DNA from: Streptomyces piniterrae
Lineage (GTDB): Bacteria > Actinomycetota > Actinomycetes > Streptomycetales > Streptomycetaceae
Direction of reading: 5' to 3'
DNA length: 64,000 nt
NCBI RefSeq assembly: GCF_005048155.1
Contig: NZ_SUMB01000014.1
Coordinates: 124,001 to 188,000, forward strand
A model generated the notes under the pieces. That model saw nothing but the letters and a program-made list of their open reading frames with translations, searched no databases and had not been told where the DNA came from. Position numbers and translations under genes: made by a program. This document shows positions 7,703 to 16,636 of the stretch, in pieces (positions within the stretch are counted from its first letter, which is position 1; every line of letters starts with the position of its first letter).

Positions 7703-8317
7703 TCAGGCCGCCGCGAAGGCCCCGTTCCCCCGGGCTCCGCCCGCGGCAAGCAGCGCGTCGGGCGTCAGGACGGACGCGGGGGCCAGCACGCCACACTCGC
7801 GGCACGCGGGGCCGGAGGCCGGGCAGCCGGACGGCTCCGGGAGCCAGCTGAAGCGGGTGCCGCCGCACACCGGGCAGTCGCGGCGGGGGCGGCCCGACTC
7901 CATGGCGGCGATCATGCGGCGGAGCACCACCGCGAGGCGGGCGGCCGGGTGCCGTTGGGGTGACTCGCAGGGCACGATGTCACAGCCGCCCCAGGTGCGC
8001 CGGTGCCAGTCGTCGATGGCGCTCGGCTGACGGATGCCGTGGAACTTCTCCCTGCGGCGCCGGGCGGCGAACTCGTCCTCGTACGCCAGCCAGAGGGTGC
8101 GGGCCTCCTCCAGTTCGGCGAGCGCGGCGACCAGCCGCTCCGGGTCCGGGTCACGATCGTGTGTCGCGATCCCGACCCGGGTGCACAGATGGTGCCAGGT
8201 CGCCCGATGCCCGTACGGAGCGAAGCGCTCCAGGCATTTGCGCAGGGCGGTGCGCCGCTGAGCCGCGACGAGTCGTGGATTGCGGACCTGTTCCGCGAGG
8301 GCTCTGAAACCGGCCAT
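7703..8317 (-). CDS. Conserved hypothetical protein with C-terminal zinc ribbon
   Basis: This 204-residue protein has no function I recognise. The N-terminal two-thirds is helical and charged (ALRKCLERFAPYGHRATWHH) and the C-terminal third holds paired cysteines (CPVCGGTRF ... CRECG) likely to bind zinc. Start ATG at 8317 follows GGAGG with a 10-nt gap. It is the first gene of a leftward pair with the BKACE gene, 97 bp apart. The spacing leaves cotranscription open. Possibly nucleic-acid binding, judging only from the ribbon. Confidence 0.7.
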   Translation of the reverse strand: MAGFRALAEQVRNPRLVAAQRRTALRKCLERFAPYGHRATWHHLCTRVGIATHDRDPDPERLVAALAELEEARTLWLAYEDEFAARRRREKFHGIRQPSAIDDWHRRTWGGCDIVPCESPQRHPAARLAVVLRRMIAAMESGRPRRDCPVCGGTRFSWLPEPSGCPASGPACRECGVLAPASVLTPDALLAAGGARGNGAFAAA

Positions 8318-8578
8318 TTTCTACCCACCTCCGTGGGGAGGACCCGACTGGACAGGGAAGGGACGTAGCCGATCACCAGCTGGATCCATCGAATTTTCTT
8401 GCGGATCCGGGGTGGTGCGGCCGTGTGGTGCGGAGTGCGGCGCCGCCCGGCGCCGTCTGTGGGGAATTCGAAAAGGTGACTGTTGTTCACCTTCCGGTAA
8501 CAGGTAACCGCCGGTAACGTCCGCTCCACCCTGCTCCAGGCCCTCCAGGAGCAGGGCGGACCCCACCGAGGAGCAGGA
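8318..8578. promoter_or_regulatory. Divergent promoter region with inverted repeat and GGTAAC repeats
   Basis: This 261-bp gap separates the zinc-ribbon gene and the acylase gene. It holds a perfect 7-bp inverted repeat (AAGGTGA / TCACCTT, 8473-8493) followed at once by three GGTAAC direct repeats (8496, 8503, 8513). The cluster ends 61 bp before the acylase start, where an operator would act. No regulator can be assigned. Confidence 0.45.
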
Positions 8579-11398
8579 ATGCGACGACGTACCGGAAGGC
8601 TCAGGACCGCCGCCGCGGCAGCCCTGTTCGCCTTGGGTGCCACGGTTCTGGCACCGCCCCCCACCGCGGCCGCGGAATCCTCCGAGGCCACCGACTACTG
8701 CCAGGGCCAGTGCGCCGACATCCTGCCGCCGGGCGCAAACGGCAACGCCACCCTGATGGAGATCCTCGGCAACAAACTGTTCGGCACCCACCCCGGGCAC
8801 TCCACCGACCAACTCGCCCCCTACGGCGCGCTGGCCGGCGGATACCAGTCGCTCACCGACGACACCCTCACCAACTTCTTCAACGACGCCTCGTTCGGGG
8901 TCCCCGAGGGCCAGGTCGGCAAGGTGACCTCGCCGCGCGACGACGTGACGATCACCCGGGACGAGAAGACCGGCGTCCCGCACATCAAGGGCACCACCCG
9001 CTACGGCACCGAATTCGGCGCCGGCTACGCCGCCGGCCAGGACCGCCTGTGGCTGATGGATCTCTTCCGTCACATCGGACGCGGCGAGCTGACCTCCTTC
9101 GCGGGCGGCGCGCCCGCCAACCAGGGCCTGGAGCAGCAGTTCTGGCCGTCGGCCCCGTACACCGAGGCGGATCTTCAGGCCCAGGTCGAGCGCATACGGG
9201 ACAGCAACGGAGCGCGCGGCAAGCAGGCCATGGCGGACGCCCAGGCGTATGTCGACGGCATCAACGCCTACCGGGAGCAGTCGAAGAACGGCCGCTACTT
9301 TCCCGGCGAATACGTCCTCACCGGACATGTCGACGCGATCACCAACGCCGGTGAGATCAAGCCCTTCAAGCTCACCGACCTGATCGCGCTGGCCTCAGTC
9401 GTCGGCGGCCTCTTCGGCAACGGCGGCGGGGGAGAGGTCCCGCAGGCCCTCGCCCTGCTCGCCGCCCAGCACAAGTACGGCGTCGAGAAGGGCACCAAGG
9501 TCTGGGAGTCCTTCCGGGAGCGCAACGACCCCGAGGCCGCGAAGACCCTGCACAACGGACAGAGCTTCCCGTACGCCGGCAAACCGGCCAGGGCCAAGGG
9601 CACCGCGCTGCCCGACCGCGACTCCGTCACCCCGGAACCGCTCGTCTTCGACCGCACCGGCGCCGCCGCCTCCAAGGACGCGACACCACCACGTAACCCG
9701 GTCAAGGCCCCGAAGAAGTTCCGGAAACTGGAAGGGCTGTTCAAGGACGGGGTGCTCCCCAAGGGCAGCCTCGACCCGACCCAGCGCCGCGGGATGTCCA
9801 ACGCCCTGCTCGTCTCCGGCAAACACACCGCCAGCGGCAACCCGGTCGCCGTCTTCGGCCCGCAGACCGGCTACTTCGCGCCACAGCTGCTGATGCTCCA
9901 GGAGATCCAGGGACCGGGCATCAGCGCCCGCGGCGCCTCCTTCGCCGGCGTCGGGATGTACGTCCAGCTCGGCCGCGGCCAGGACTACTCCTGGAGCGCC
10001 ACCTCCGCCGGCCAGGACATCACCGACACCTACGCCGTCGACCTGTGCAACGCGGACGGCTCCCAGCCCACCAAGGACGCCACGTCCTACCGCTACCACG
10101 GCCGCTGCACACCCATGGAGAAGCTGGAGCGCACCAACTCCTGGAAGCCCACCATCGCCGACCCCACGGCCGCCGGCTCGTACCGGATGCAGATCTTCCG
10201 GACCAAGTACGGGACCGTCACCCACCGCGCCACCATCGACGGCAAACCCGTCGCCTACACCGCGCTGCGCTCCACCTACCGCCACGAAGCCGACTCCATC
10301 ATCGGCTTCCAGATGCTCAACGACCCCGCGTACGTCCGCGACGCCAAGACCTTCCAGAAGGCCACCCGGCACATCGGCTACGCCTTCAACTGGTTCTACG
10401 CCGACTCCCGCGACATCGCCTACTACAACAGCGGCCTCAACCCGGTCCGCAACCCCGACGTCGACCCCGCACTGCCCATCAAGGCCGCCGCGGCCTACGA
10501 ATGGCAGGGCTACGACCCCACCACCAACACCACCGACTACACCCCGCCCGCCCAGCACCCCCAGTCCGTCAACCAGGACTACTACATCTCCTGGAACAAC
10601 AAACAGGCCGAGGACTACGACTCGGCCGGCTTCGGCAACGGCTCGGTGCACCGCGGCAATCTGCTGGACGACCGGGTGCGCGCGCTGACCGAGGACGGCG
10701 GGGTGACCCGCGCGTCCCTGACCCGGGCGATGGCCGAGGCCGCCGTCACCGACCTGCGCGGCGAGGACGTCCTGCCGGAACTCCTGCGGGTGCTGCGCAG
10801 CAAGCCGCTCACCGACCCCGGGCTGCGGACCGCCGTGCAGCAGCTGGAGGCCTGGCGCAAGGACGGCGCACAGCGCCGCGAGACCACCGCCGGCTCGCAC
10901 ACCTACACCCACCCCGACGCGGTACGCCTGATGGACGCCTGGTGGCCGCTGCTCATCGAGGGCGCCTTCAAGCCGGGCCTCGGCGGCGACCTCTACGACG
11001 CGCTGCGCGCCAACCTCGCCATCGACGAGTCCCCGTCGGCCGGTCACGGCCCGACCGGGGCGCACGCGGGATCGGCGTTCCAGTACGGCTGGTGGAGCTA
11101 CGCCGACAAGGACCTGCGCGCGGTGCTCGGCGACAAGGTGGCGGGACCGCTCGCCGCGCGGTACTGCGGCCAGGGCCAACTGGCGGCCTGCCGTGACACC
11201 TTGCTCGCCACCCTGAAGCAGGCGACCGGGAAGACGGCCGAGCAGGTCTACCCGGGCGACGACAGCTGCAAGGCCGGCGACCAGTGGTGCGCGGACGCGA
11301 TCATCCACCGCGCGGTGGGCGGTCTGACGCACGACGCCATCAGCTGGCAGAACCGGCCGACCTACCAGCAGGTGGTGGAATTCCCCGCGCACCGGTAG
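8579..11398 (+). CDS. Secreted penicillin acylase-family Ntn-hydrolase
   Basis: This 939-residue precursor resembles penicillin/acyl-homoserine-lactone acylases, which remove acyl chains from amides. A signal peptide covers about residues 1-32 (RRTGRLRTAAAAALFALGAT, ending PTAAAES). The alpha-chain region contains RLWLMDLFRHIGRGEL. The Ntn nucleophile is probably Ser407 in RRGMSNALLV, where autocleavage would release the beta chain. Start ATG at 8579 follows GAGGAGCAGGA. A strong terminator follows. The product is expected outside the cell. The acyl substrate is unknown; quorum-signal degradation is possible but unsupported. Confidence 0.9.
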   Translation: MRRRTGRLRTAAAAALFALGATVLAPPPTAAAESSEATDYCQGQCADILPPGANGNATLMEILGNKLFGTHPGHSTDQLAPYGALAGGYQSLTDDTLTNFFNDASFGVPEGQVGKVTSPRDDVTITRDEKTGVPHIKGTTRYGTEFGAGYAAGQDRLWLMDLFRHIGRGELTSFAGGAPANQGLEQQFWPSAPYTEADLQAQVERIRDSNGARGKQAMADAQAYVDGINAYREQSKNGRYFPGEYVLTGHVDAITNAGEIKPFKLTDLIALASVVGGLFGNGGGGEVPQALALLAAQHKYGVEKGTKVWESFRERNDPEAAKTLHNGQSFPYAGKPARAKGTALPDRDSVTPEPLVFDRTGAAASKDATPPRNPVKAPKKFRKLEGLFKDGVLPKGSLDPTQRRGMSNALLVSGKHTASGNPVAVFGPQTGYFAPQLLMLQEIQGPGISARGASFAGVGMYVQLGRGQDYSWSATSAGQDITDTYAVDLCNADGSQPTKDATSYRYHGRCTPMEKLERTNSWKPTIADPTAAGSYRMQIFRTKYGTVTHRATIDGKPVAYTALRSTYRHEADSIIGFQMLNDPAYVRDAKTFQKATRHIGYAFNWFYADSRDIAYYNSGLNPVRNPDVDPALPIKAAAAYEWQGYDPTTNTTDYTPPAQHPQSVNQDYYISWNNKQAEDYDSAGFGNGSVHRGNLLDDRVRALTEDGGVTRASLTRAMAEAAVTDLRGEDVLPELLRVLRSKPLTDPGLRTAVQQLEAWRKDGAQRRETTAGSHTYTHPDAVRLMDAWWPLLIEGAFKPGLGGDLYDALRANLAIDESPSAGHGPTGAHAGSAFQYGWWSYADKDLRAVLGDKVAGPLAARYCGQGQLAACRDTLLATLKQATGKTAEQVYPGDDSCKAGDQWCADAIIHRAVGGLTHDAISWQNRPTYQQVVEFPAHR

Positions 11399-11434
11399 GG
11401 GGAGGAGCCGAAGGAACGACGCAGCAACTACGCA

Positions 11435-11464
11435 GCCGGCCCCGGGTATTCGCCCGGGGCCGGC
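11435..11464. terminator. Rho-independent-type hairpin after the acylase gene
   Basis: GCCGGCCCCGGG and its reverse complement form a perfect 12-bp stem around TATTCG, 37 bp after the acylase stop codon. A U-run is absent, as is common in Streptomyces. Confidence 0.8.
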
Positions 11465-11577
11465 GTTCGCGTGCGTGGCGGACCGTGTGACGGTGGCTAC
11501 CTCGGGGCCGGTTCCGGAGCCGGGTTATGCTGCACAGTCCTGAATTCCCGGGGGAGTTGGAAGGCGAGTAGGCGCGC

Positions 11578-12597
11578 ATGGCCTTGTTGGGTCCGCAGCA
11601 GTATCCGTCCGAACTGCTTGACACGACCATGGACCAGTTGCGCACGCTGATCGTGGTGCGGGAGACCGGTACCGCGCTCGGCGCCGCCCGCAGGCTGGGC
11701 CGCGAACAGTCCAGCGTGCAGAAGCAACTGGACACCATGAACCGCACCTTTGCCGCGCTGTGCGGCGAGGAACTGGTCCTCAAGCAGGGGCGCGGGAGAG
11801 ACGCCCTGTTCACCGCCACCGGCGAGGCGATGGTCGATCTGGCGCGGCGCACGCTCGGAGAATGGTCGGACGGCGTGCACGACGCCCGCCGCCGGCTGGG
11901 CCGAACGCTGTCCGTCGGCACCACCCGCTACACGCTCGGCTTCCTCCTGGACGCGGTGGAACGCGTCAGCGAGGACTACGAACGCGACGACGTCGACCTG
12001 AAGGTCACCCACGTCCGCACCGGCGACCTCTTCACCAAGCTGCGCTCCAAGGAACTCGATCTGGTCTGCGGCAGCGTGGTGGTCACCGAGGGCGAGGAGG
12101 CGGAGCTGCTGGCGCCGTACGAGGTCATGGAATGGCGGCGCAGCGGGCTGTCCCTGCTGACGAACCTGCCGCAGGACCGGCTGCCCGGCACCTCCTTCCG
12201 GGCCCGTGACCTGCCCCGGCTGCCCCTGGTCGTCTCGGGCGGTGTGATCGGCCGGGTGCTCAAGGCGTGGTACGGGCCCGAATACCGCCAGAAGCTGTCC
12301 ATCGCCGCGGAGATAGAGGCCGCGCACTACGGCTTCGAGCTGCTGCGCTCCGGTGTGGTGAGCGGCGCGATGCTGGTCACCCGGGGCATCGGGGAGGCGG
12401 CGGCGGACGGCCGCCTCCCGGAGGCCGGCGGGCTGCGGACCCTGGACATCGTCGGGGACGTGGGGCCCACGACCGAGGTGCTGGTCGGGGTGTTCACCCG
12501 CCGCGGCGAGCGGGACTCCTACGGCGCGGGCCATCCCCTCAACCTCCTGTGGGAGGCGCTGACCGCGGAGAGCGAGCGGTGGTGGCTCAGGCCGTGA
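11578..12597 (+). CDS. LysR-type transcriptional regulator
   Basis: This 339-residue protein has an N-terminal LysR winged helix near residues 18-78 (MDQLRTLIVVRETGTALGAA, then RRLGREQSSVQKQLDTMN). A periplasmic-binding-like effector domain follows (LSVGTTRYTLGFLLDAVERV). The N-terminal 17 residues precede the usual start; an internal ATG at MDQLRT (11629) is an alternative. The C-terminus is somewhat longer than the typical 300 residues. It has no divergent partner. The neighbouring acylase and transporter genes are possible but unproven targets. Confidence 0.82.
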   Translation: MALLGPQQYPSELLDTTMDQLRTLIVVRETGTALGAARRLGREQSSVQKQLDTMNRTFAALCGEELVLKQGRGRDALFTATGEAMVDLARRTLGEWSDGVHDARRRLGRTLSVGTTRYTLGFLLDAVERVSEDYERDDVDLKVTHVRTGDLFTKLRSKELDLVCGSVVVTEGEEAELLAPYEVMEWRRSGLSLLTNLPQDRLPGTSFRARDLPRLPLVVSGGVIGRVLKAWYGPEYRQKLSIAAEIEAAHYGFELLRSGVVSGAMLVTRGIGEAAADGRLPEAGGLRTLDIVGDVGPTTEVLVGVFTRRGERDSYGAGHPLNLLWEALTAESERWWLRP

Positions 12598-12660
12598 CCG
12601 GGTGACACGTTCCGGTTGACGGGGGATTCAGCGACACCGAGCGGTCAAACCCCGCTCGCC

Positions 12661-14007
12661 TCACACCAGTTCGCGCTCCCGTGTCTCGGGCAGTGCCAGC
12701 ACACACAGCAGCGAGACGACCGCCATGGCGCTGACGTACCAACCCACGGAGGCGGACCCGAAGCCCGACTGCAACCGGGTGGCGACCAGCGGGGCCACCG
12801 CGCCGCCCAGCACACCGCCCAGGTTGTAGGCGAGCGACGCACCCGAGTAGCGCACCGCCGTGCCGAACAGCTCCGGCAGATAGGCGCCCATCGGGCCGTA
12901 CACCACACCCATGCAGAACAGCGCGCCGCCGAGGCCCACGGCGATCAGCACCGGCTGTCGGGTGTCCAGCAGCGGGAAGAGCACCAGTCCCCAGACGGCC
13001 GCGAGGCCGCACCCGGTGAGGACCAGCCTGCGGCGGCCGGAGCCGTCGGAGCGGGTGGCGGCGAGCCAGGTGCCGGCTGCCAGGAAGAGGCAGGCGACCA
13101 GGGAGAGGCCCAGCATCGTGCTGCGGGGGACACCGAGGGGGCCGGTGACGTAGGAGAGGCAGTAGGTCGTCGCGGTGTAGAAGAGGCCGTACGCGACGAT
13201 CATGCCGCCCGCGCCCAGGAGCAGTTCGCGCGGATGCCGGCGGAAGACGTCGACGGCGGGGACCCTGCTGGCCTCCCGCGCCTTCATCGCCTTCGCGAAG
13301 ACCGGCGTTTCGCTGATCTTCAACCGGACGAACAGGCCCACCCCGACCAGCAGGAACGACAACAGGAACGGCACCCGCCAGCCCCAGGAGCGGAACGCCG
13401 CGTCGTCGAGCCCGGCGGACAGCAGCCAGAACACTCCAGTCGCCGCCAAGAAGCCGACGGAAGGGCCGAGTTGAGGGAATGCGGCATACAGCCCGCGGCG
13501 TTTCCTGGGCGCGTGCTCGACCGCGAGCAGCGCCGCCCCGCCCCACTCCCCGCCCAGCCCGATGCCCTGCAGAAAGCGCAGGGCGATCAGCAGCAGCGGC
13601 GCCCAGATGCCCCACGTCCCGTAACCCGGCAGCAGTCCGACGAGCGCCGTGGAAAGCCCCATCAGCAACAGCGAGGCGACCAGCACCGACTTGCGGCCCA
13701 CCCGGTCGCCGAAGTGGCCGAATATCACCGAGCCGAGGGGCCGCGCGGCGAACGCCACCGCATAGGTGGAGAAGGCCGCGAGGGTGGCGTTGACCGGCGC
13801 GAGCGTCGGGAAGAACGCCTGGTTGAGAACGAGCGCGGCGGCCGTCCCGTAGATGTAGAAGTCGTAGAACTCGATGGCCGTCCCGATGAACGAGGCCACG
13901 GCCACGCGCCGGAGACTCTCGGTGCTCCCGGCGCTCCGGGCGGGCGCCGCAACGGCCCCGCCTGATGTGGTGTCACTTTCCTTACTCTGCACGGGCCGCA
14001 CTCTCAC
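12661..14007 (-). CDS. MFS transporter, metabolite:H+ symporter (MHS) family
   Basis: This protein of about 448 residues has 12 predicted membrane helices. The MHS signature appears early (ASFIGTAIEFYDFYIYGTAA) and the first-loop motif GHFGDRVGRKSVL is intact. A second family motif, RFLQGIGLGGEWGGAALL, follows. MHS members import organic acids or betaines (for example citrate, alpha-ketoglutarate, shikimate, proline/betaine) with protons. GTG at 14007 is the longest start; the true start may lie a few codons in. It is downstream of the NamZ gene on the same strand, separated by a repeat region. Confidence 0.88.
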   Translation of the reverse strand: MRVRPVQSKESDTTSGGAVAAPARSAGSTESLRRVAVASFIGTAIEFYDFYIYGTAAALVLNQAFFPTLAPVNATLAAFSTYAVAFAARPLGSVIFGHFGDRVGRKSVLVASLLLMGLSTALVGLLPGYGTWGIWAPLLLIALRFLQGIGLGGEWGGAALLAVEHAPRKRRGLYAAFPQLGPSVGFLAATGVFWLLSAGLDDAAFRSWGWRVPFLLSFLLVGVGLFVRLKISETPVFAKAMKAREASRVPAVDVFRRHPRELLLGAGGMIVAYGLFYTATTYCLSYVTGPLGVPRSTMLGLSLVACLFLAAGTWLAATRSDGSGRRRLVLTGCGLAAVWGLVLFPLLDTRQPVLIAVGLGGALFCMGVVYGPMGAYLPELFGTAVRYSGASLAYNLGGVLGGAVAPLVATRLQSGFGSASVGWYVSAMAVVSLLCVLALPETRERELV

Positions 14008-14062
14008 GCCGGGTACAGCCGGCAGTCAACAGACACAATGGCCGGTATCGGGTGGCGGCCAG

Positions 14063-14148
14063 GGGAATACCGCCCGCCTTCCCTGCGTTGTGGACCCGCA
14101 GGGGGCCTTCGCGTCCCCTAGGGGATCTGTTCGAAGACCCCCTAGGGG
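14063..14148. repeat. CCCCTAGGGG dispersed repeat, copy A (86 bp)
   Basis: This 86-bp intergenic block starts GGGAATACCGC and contains two CCCCTAGGGG palindromes. A second copy at 62416-62501 has identical length; the last 63 positions agree at 57. It lies between the NamZ and MHS transporter genes, both leftward. Related palindromes occur at 31521-31595 and 35757-35821. Confidence 0.85.
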
Positions 14149-14194
14149 TAGCTCAAGGCACAGCTTCCCCCCACCAGTTCCCCTACGCGGCCCC

Positions 14195-15472
14195 CTACCG
14201 GTACCGCAGATACCTCTCCCGCACCGCACGGAACCGCTCCAGGTCCTCCTCCCAGGCGGCCACCACCTCATCCGTCCCCGCGCCCGCGTCGATCATCTTC
14301 CGTACCCTCGGCGAGCCGGTCAGCCGGTCGATGCCGTGGTCGGGGCGCCAGGCGAAGCCGTCCCAGATCCGCTTCGCGGTCACCAGCAGCCCGATGCCGG
14401 TGCGTACCGGGTCGAACGCCTCGCGGTCGTGGACGTGCAGCTGGACGCCGCCGATCGTCTTGCCCTGGAACTTGGAGAACGTCGGGGCGAAGTACGCCTC
14501 CCTGAAGTGCACACCGGGCAGGCCGAGGCCGCCGGCGGCCTCCGCCCACCGCCGGTCGATGCCGTCCGCGCCCAGCAGCTCGAACGGCCGGGTGGTGCCG
14601 CGCCCCTCGGAGAGGTTGGTGCCCTCGAACAGGCAGGTGCCGGAGTAGACCAGCGCGGTGTCCGCGGTGGGCATGTTGGGGCTCGGCGGCACCCACGGCA
14701 GGCCCGTCGCGTCGAAGAAGTCGGCCCGCCGCCACCCGGTCATCCGGACGGTCTCCAGCCGCACCGGCCGCCCGGCCGACTTCGGTACGAACTCGCCGTT
14801 GAACAGCAGCGCCAGCTCCACCACCGTCATCCCGTGCGCCTGCGAGATCGGCTCCCGGCCGACGAACGAGGCATACGCCTTGTCCAGCACCGGACCGGTG
14901 GCCGAGCGGCCGGTGACCGGATTCGGGCGGTCCAGGACGACAAAGCGCTTGCCCGCCAGTACGGCGGCCACCATGCAGTCGTACAGCGTCCAGATGTAGG
15001 TGTAGAAGCGCGCGCCGACGTCCTGGATGTCGAAGACGATCGTGTCGACACCGGAGGCCCGGAAGATGTCGGCGAGTTCCTTGCCGCTCTTGTTGTACGT
15101 GTCGTACACCGGCAGCCCGGTGGCCGGATCGTCGTAGCGGCCCTCGGAGCCGCCCGCCTGTGCGGTGCCCCGGAAGCCGTGCTCGGGCCCGAAGACGGCG
15201 GTCAGCCGCACCCGGTCGTCGGCGTGCATCACATCGACGATGTGCTCCACCCCGGGGGTGACGCCGGTGGGATTGGTGACGATGCCGACCCGGCGGCCGT
15301 CCAGGAGCCGGTAGCCGTCGGCGGCCAGCAGATCGAAGCCGGTACGCACCTTACGGGCGCCACCGTGCGGCGGCCGCGTGGCGTGGGCGGGTCCGGCGGC
15401 CGCGGTGACCGCGGCTCCGGCCGCTCCGGTCGCCGCCAGGTGTCCCAGAAGAACGCGTCTCGACAGGGCCAT
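14195..15472 (-). CDS. Secreted NamZ-type exo-beta-N-acetylmuramidase (DUF1343)
   Basis: This 425-residue protein matches the DUF1343 family, whose characterised member NamZ releases N-acetylmuramic acid from peptidoglycan fragments. A Tat-like signal peptide leads (SRRVLLGHLAATGAAGAAVT, cut near HAT). Family motifs include GIVTNPTG, FGPEHGFRG, DTYNKSGKE, VFDIQDVGARFYTY and LDRPNPVTG. The ATG at 15472 has GGAGG 7 nt upstream, better than the GTG at 15478. The MHS transporter downstream could import a product, though no MurNAc-specific genes are nearby. Role: cell-wall turnover or scavenging outside the membrane. Confidence 0.9.
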   Translation of the reverse strand: MALSRRVLLGHLAATGAAGAAVTAAAGPAHATRPPHGGARKVRTGFDLLAADGYRLLDGRRVGIVTNPTGVTPGVEHIVDVMHADDRVRLTAVFGPEHGFRGTAQAGGSEGRYDDPATGLPVYDTYNKSGKELADIFRASGVDTIVFDIQDVGARFYTYIWTLYDCMVAAVLAGKRFVVLDRPNPVTGRSATGPVLDKAYASFVGREPISQAHGMTVVELALLFNGEFVPKSAGRPVRLETVRMTGWRRADFFDATGLPWVPPSPNMPTADTALVYSGTCLFEGTNLSEGRGTTRPFELLGADGIDRRWAEAAGGLGLPGVHFREAYFAPTFSKFQGKTIGGVQLHVHDREAFDPVRTGIGLLVTAKRIWDGFAWRPDHGIDRLTGSPRVRKMIDAGAGTDEVVAAWEEDLERFRAVRERYLRYR

Positions 15473-15691
15473 GCGCACACCTCCGTGGATCGGGGTAGTG
15501 ACGGACGTTCGGCCGACGCTGATCGATCGACGCCCGACGACCGACGTTCAGCGATCGACGAGCGTCTCGATGCGGCGATTCCGTGTCGTGCGCACGCTAA
15601 CGCGGCCGATGTCATTACGGAACGCACCTCGCCCGTGACCGTCCGATGACCGATACCGGCGCTTCCGCCGGGACGCGCTCTTCCGCTGGGA

Positions 15692-15711
15692 CATACCGAC
15701 TGGTTAGTCTG
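15692..15711. promoter_or_regulatory. Candidate TetR operator, SDR-ligase-tetR unit
   Basis: CATACCGACTGGTTAGTCTG lies 40 bp upstream of the SDR start. Its left half matches the perfect palindromic site at 21312-21331 (read on the other strand, CATACCGACTAGTCGGCATG) at CATACCGACT plus GT. Both flank genes linked to the TetR at 18301. Confidence 0.6.
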
Positions 15712-15750
15712 CTCGTCAGTCGTGTCGACGCTACCGAGGGAGAAACCAGC

Positions 15751-16521
15751 GTGGAAGCCGTACGGGACAAGGCCGTCGTCGTGACCGGGGCGGGCGGGGG
15801 CATCGGTGCGGCACTGGCCCGCCGGTTCGCCGCCGAAGGCGCCCGGGTCGTGGTCAACGACCTGGACGAGGCCAAGGCGAAGCAGACGGCCGCCGAGATC
15901 GGCGCCCAGGTGGTGCCCGGCGACGCCTCCGCCATCGTCCCGGCCGCCCGCGACGCGCTCGGCGGCGCCATCGACATCTTCTGTGCCAACGCCGGCGTCG
16001 GCACCGGCGGCGGACCCGATGCCCCCGAGGACGACTGGGCGCTGGCCTGGGACGTCAACGTCATGGCGCATGTACGGGCCACCCGCGAGCTGGTGCCGGA
16101 GTGGCTGGCGCGCGGCAGCGGGCGCTTCATCTCCACCGTCTCCGCCGCGGGGCTGCTCACCATGGTCGGCTCCGCCCCGTACAGCGTCACCAAGCACGGC
16201 GCCTACGCCTTCGCCGAATGGCTCTCGGCGACCTACCGCCACCGGGGCGTCGAGGTGCACGCCATCTGCCCCCAGGGCGTACGCACCGACATGCTGGCCG
16301 CCACCGGGGCCGCCGGTGACCTGGTCCTGACCCCGGGCGCCATCGAGCCGGACGCCGTCGCCGACGCGCTGTTCACCGCGATGGAGGAGGGCCGCTTCCT
16401 GGTCCTGCCGCACCCGGAGGTGGCCGGCTACTACACCGCACGGGCCGCCGACCCCGACCGCTGGCTGGGCAGCATGAACCACCTCCAGCAGAAGCTGGAG
16501 CAGGCCGAGGGCCGGGCGTAG
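15751..16521 (+). CDS. Short-chain dehydrogenase/reductase
   Basis: This 256-residue classical SDR has the cofactor motif TGAGGGIG near residues 11-18, with VNDLDE after the second strand suggesting NAD preference. The active site is Ser and YSVTK (Tyr-x-x-x-Lys). The NAG motif appears as CANAGVG. Start GTG at 15751 has GAGGGAGAAACC upstream; the open frame extends to 15646 through the operator and is unlikely to be used. It is the first gene before an acyl-CoA ligase and a TetR. In P. putida lvaD, a related SDR reduces a keto-acyl-CoA to 4-hydroxyacyl-CoA; a similar role here is inferred. Confidence 0.9.
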   Translation: MEAVRDKAVVVTGAGGGIGAALARRFAAEGARVVVNDLDEAKAKQTAAEIGAQVVPGDASAIVPAARDALGGAIDIFCANAGVGTGGGPDAPEDDWALAWDVNVMAHVRATRELVPEWLARGSGRFISTVSAAGLLTMVGSAPYSVTKHGAYAFAEWLSATYRHRGVEVHAICPQGVRTDMLAATGAAGDLVLTPGAIEPDAVADALFTAMEEGRFLVLPHPEVAGYYTARAADPDRWLGSMNHLQQKLEQAEGRA

Positions 16522-16538
16522 GAGGCTCCGCGCAGGGC

Positions 16539-16570
16539 GGTGGCGGCCCGGCAGTGCCCGGACCGCCACC
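16539..16570. terminator. Intergenic hairpin between SDR and acyl-CoA ligase
   Basis: GGTGGCGGCCCGG pairs with CCGGACCGCCACC except for one base, around a 6-nt loop. It lies 18 bp after the SDR stop and 67 bp before the ligase start. It could partly terminate or stabilise the upstream message. Confidence 0.45.
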
Positions 16571-16636
16571 CCCACGGCACCCCAGGTGTTCCGCACAGGG
16601 ATGATCAGGCGATCAGGAAGAAAGGGCCGCACCCCG

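Noticed and set aside
9395..11392. 665-codon frame antisense to the acylase
   Set aside because: Val/Gly/Ala-rich shadow; the plus-strand acylase has signal peptide and Ntn motif.
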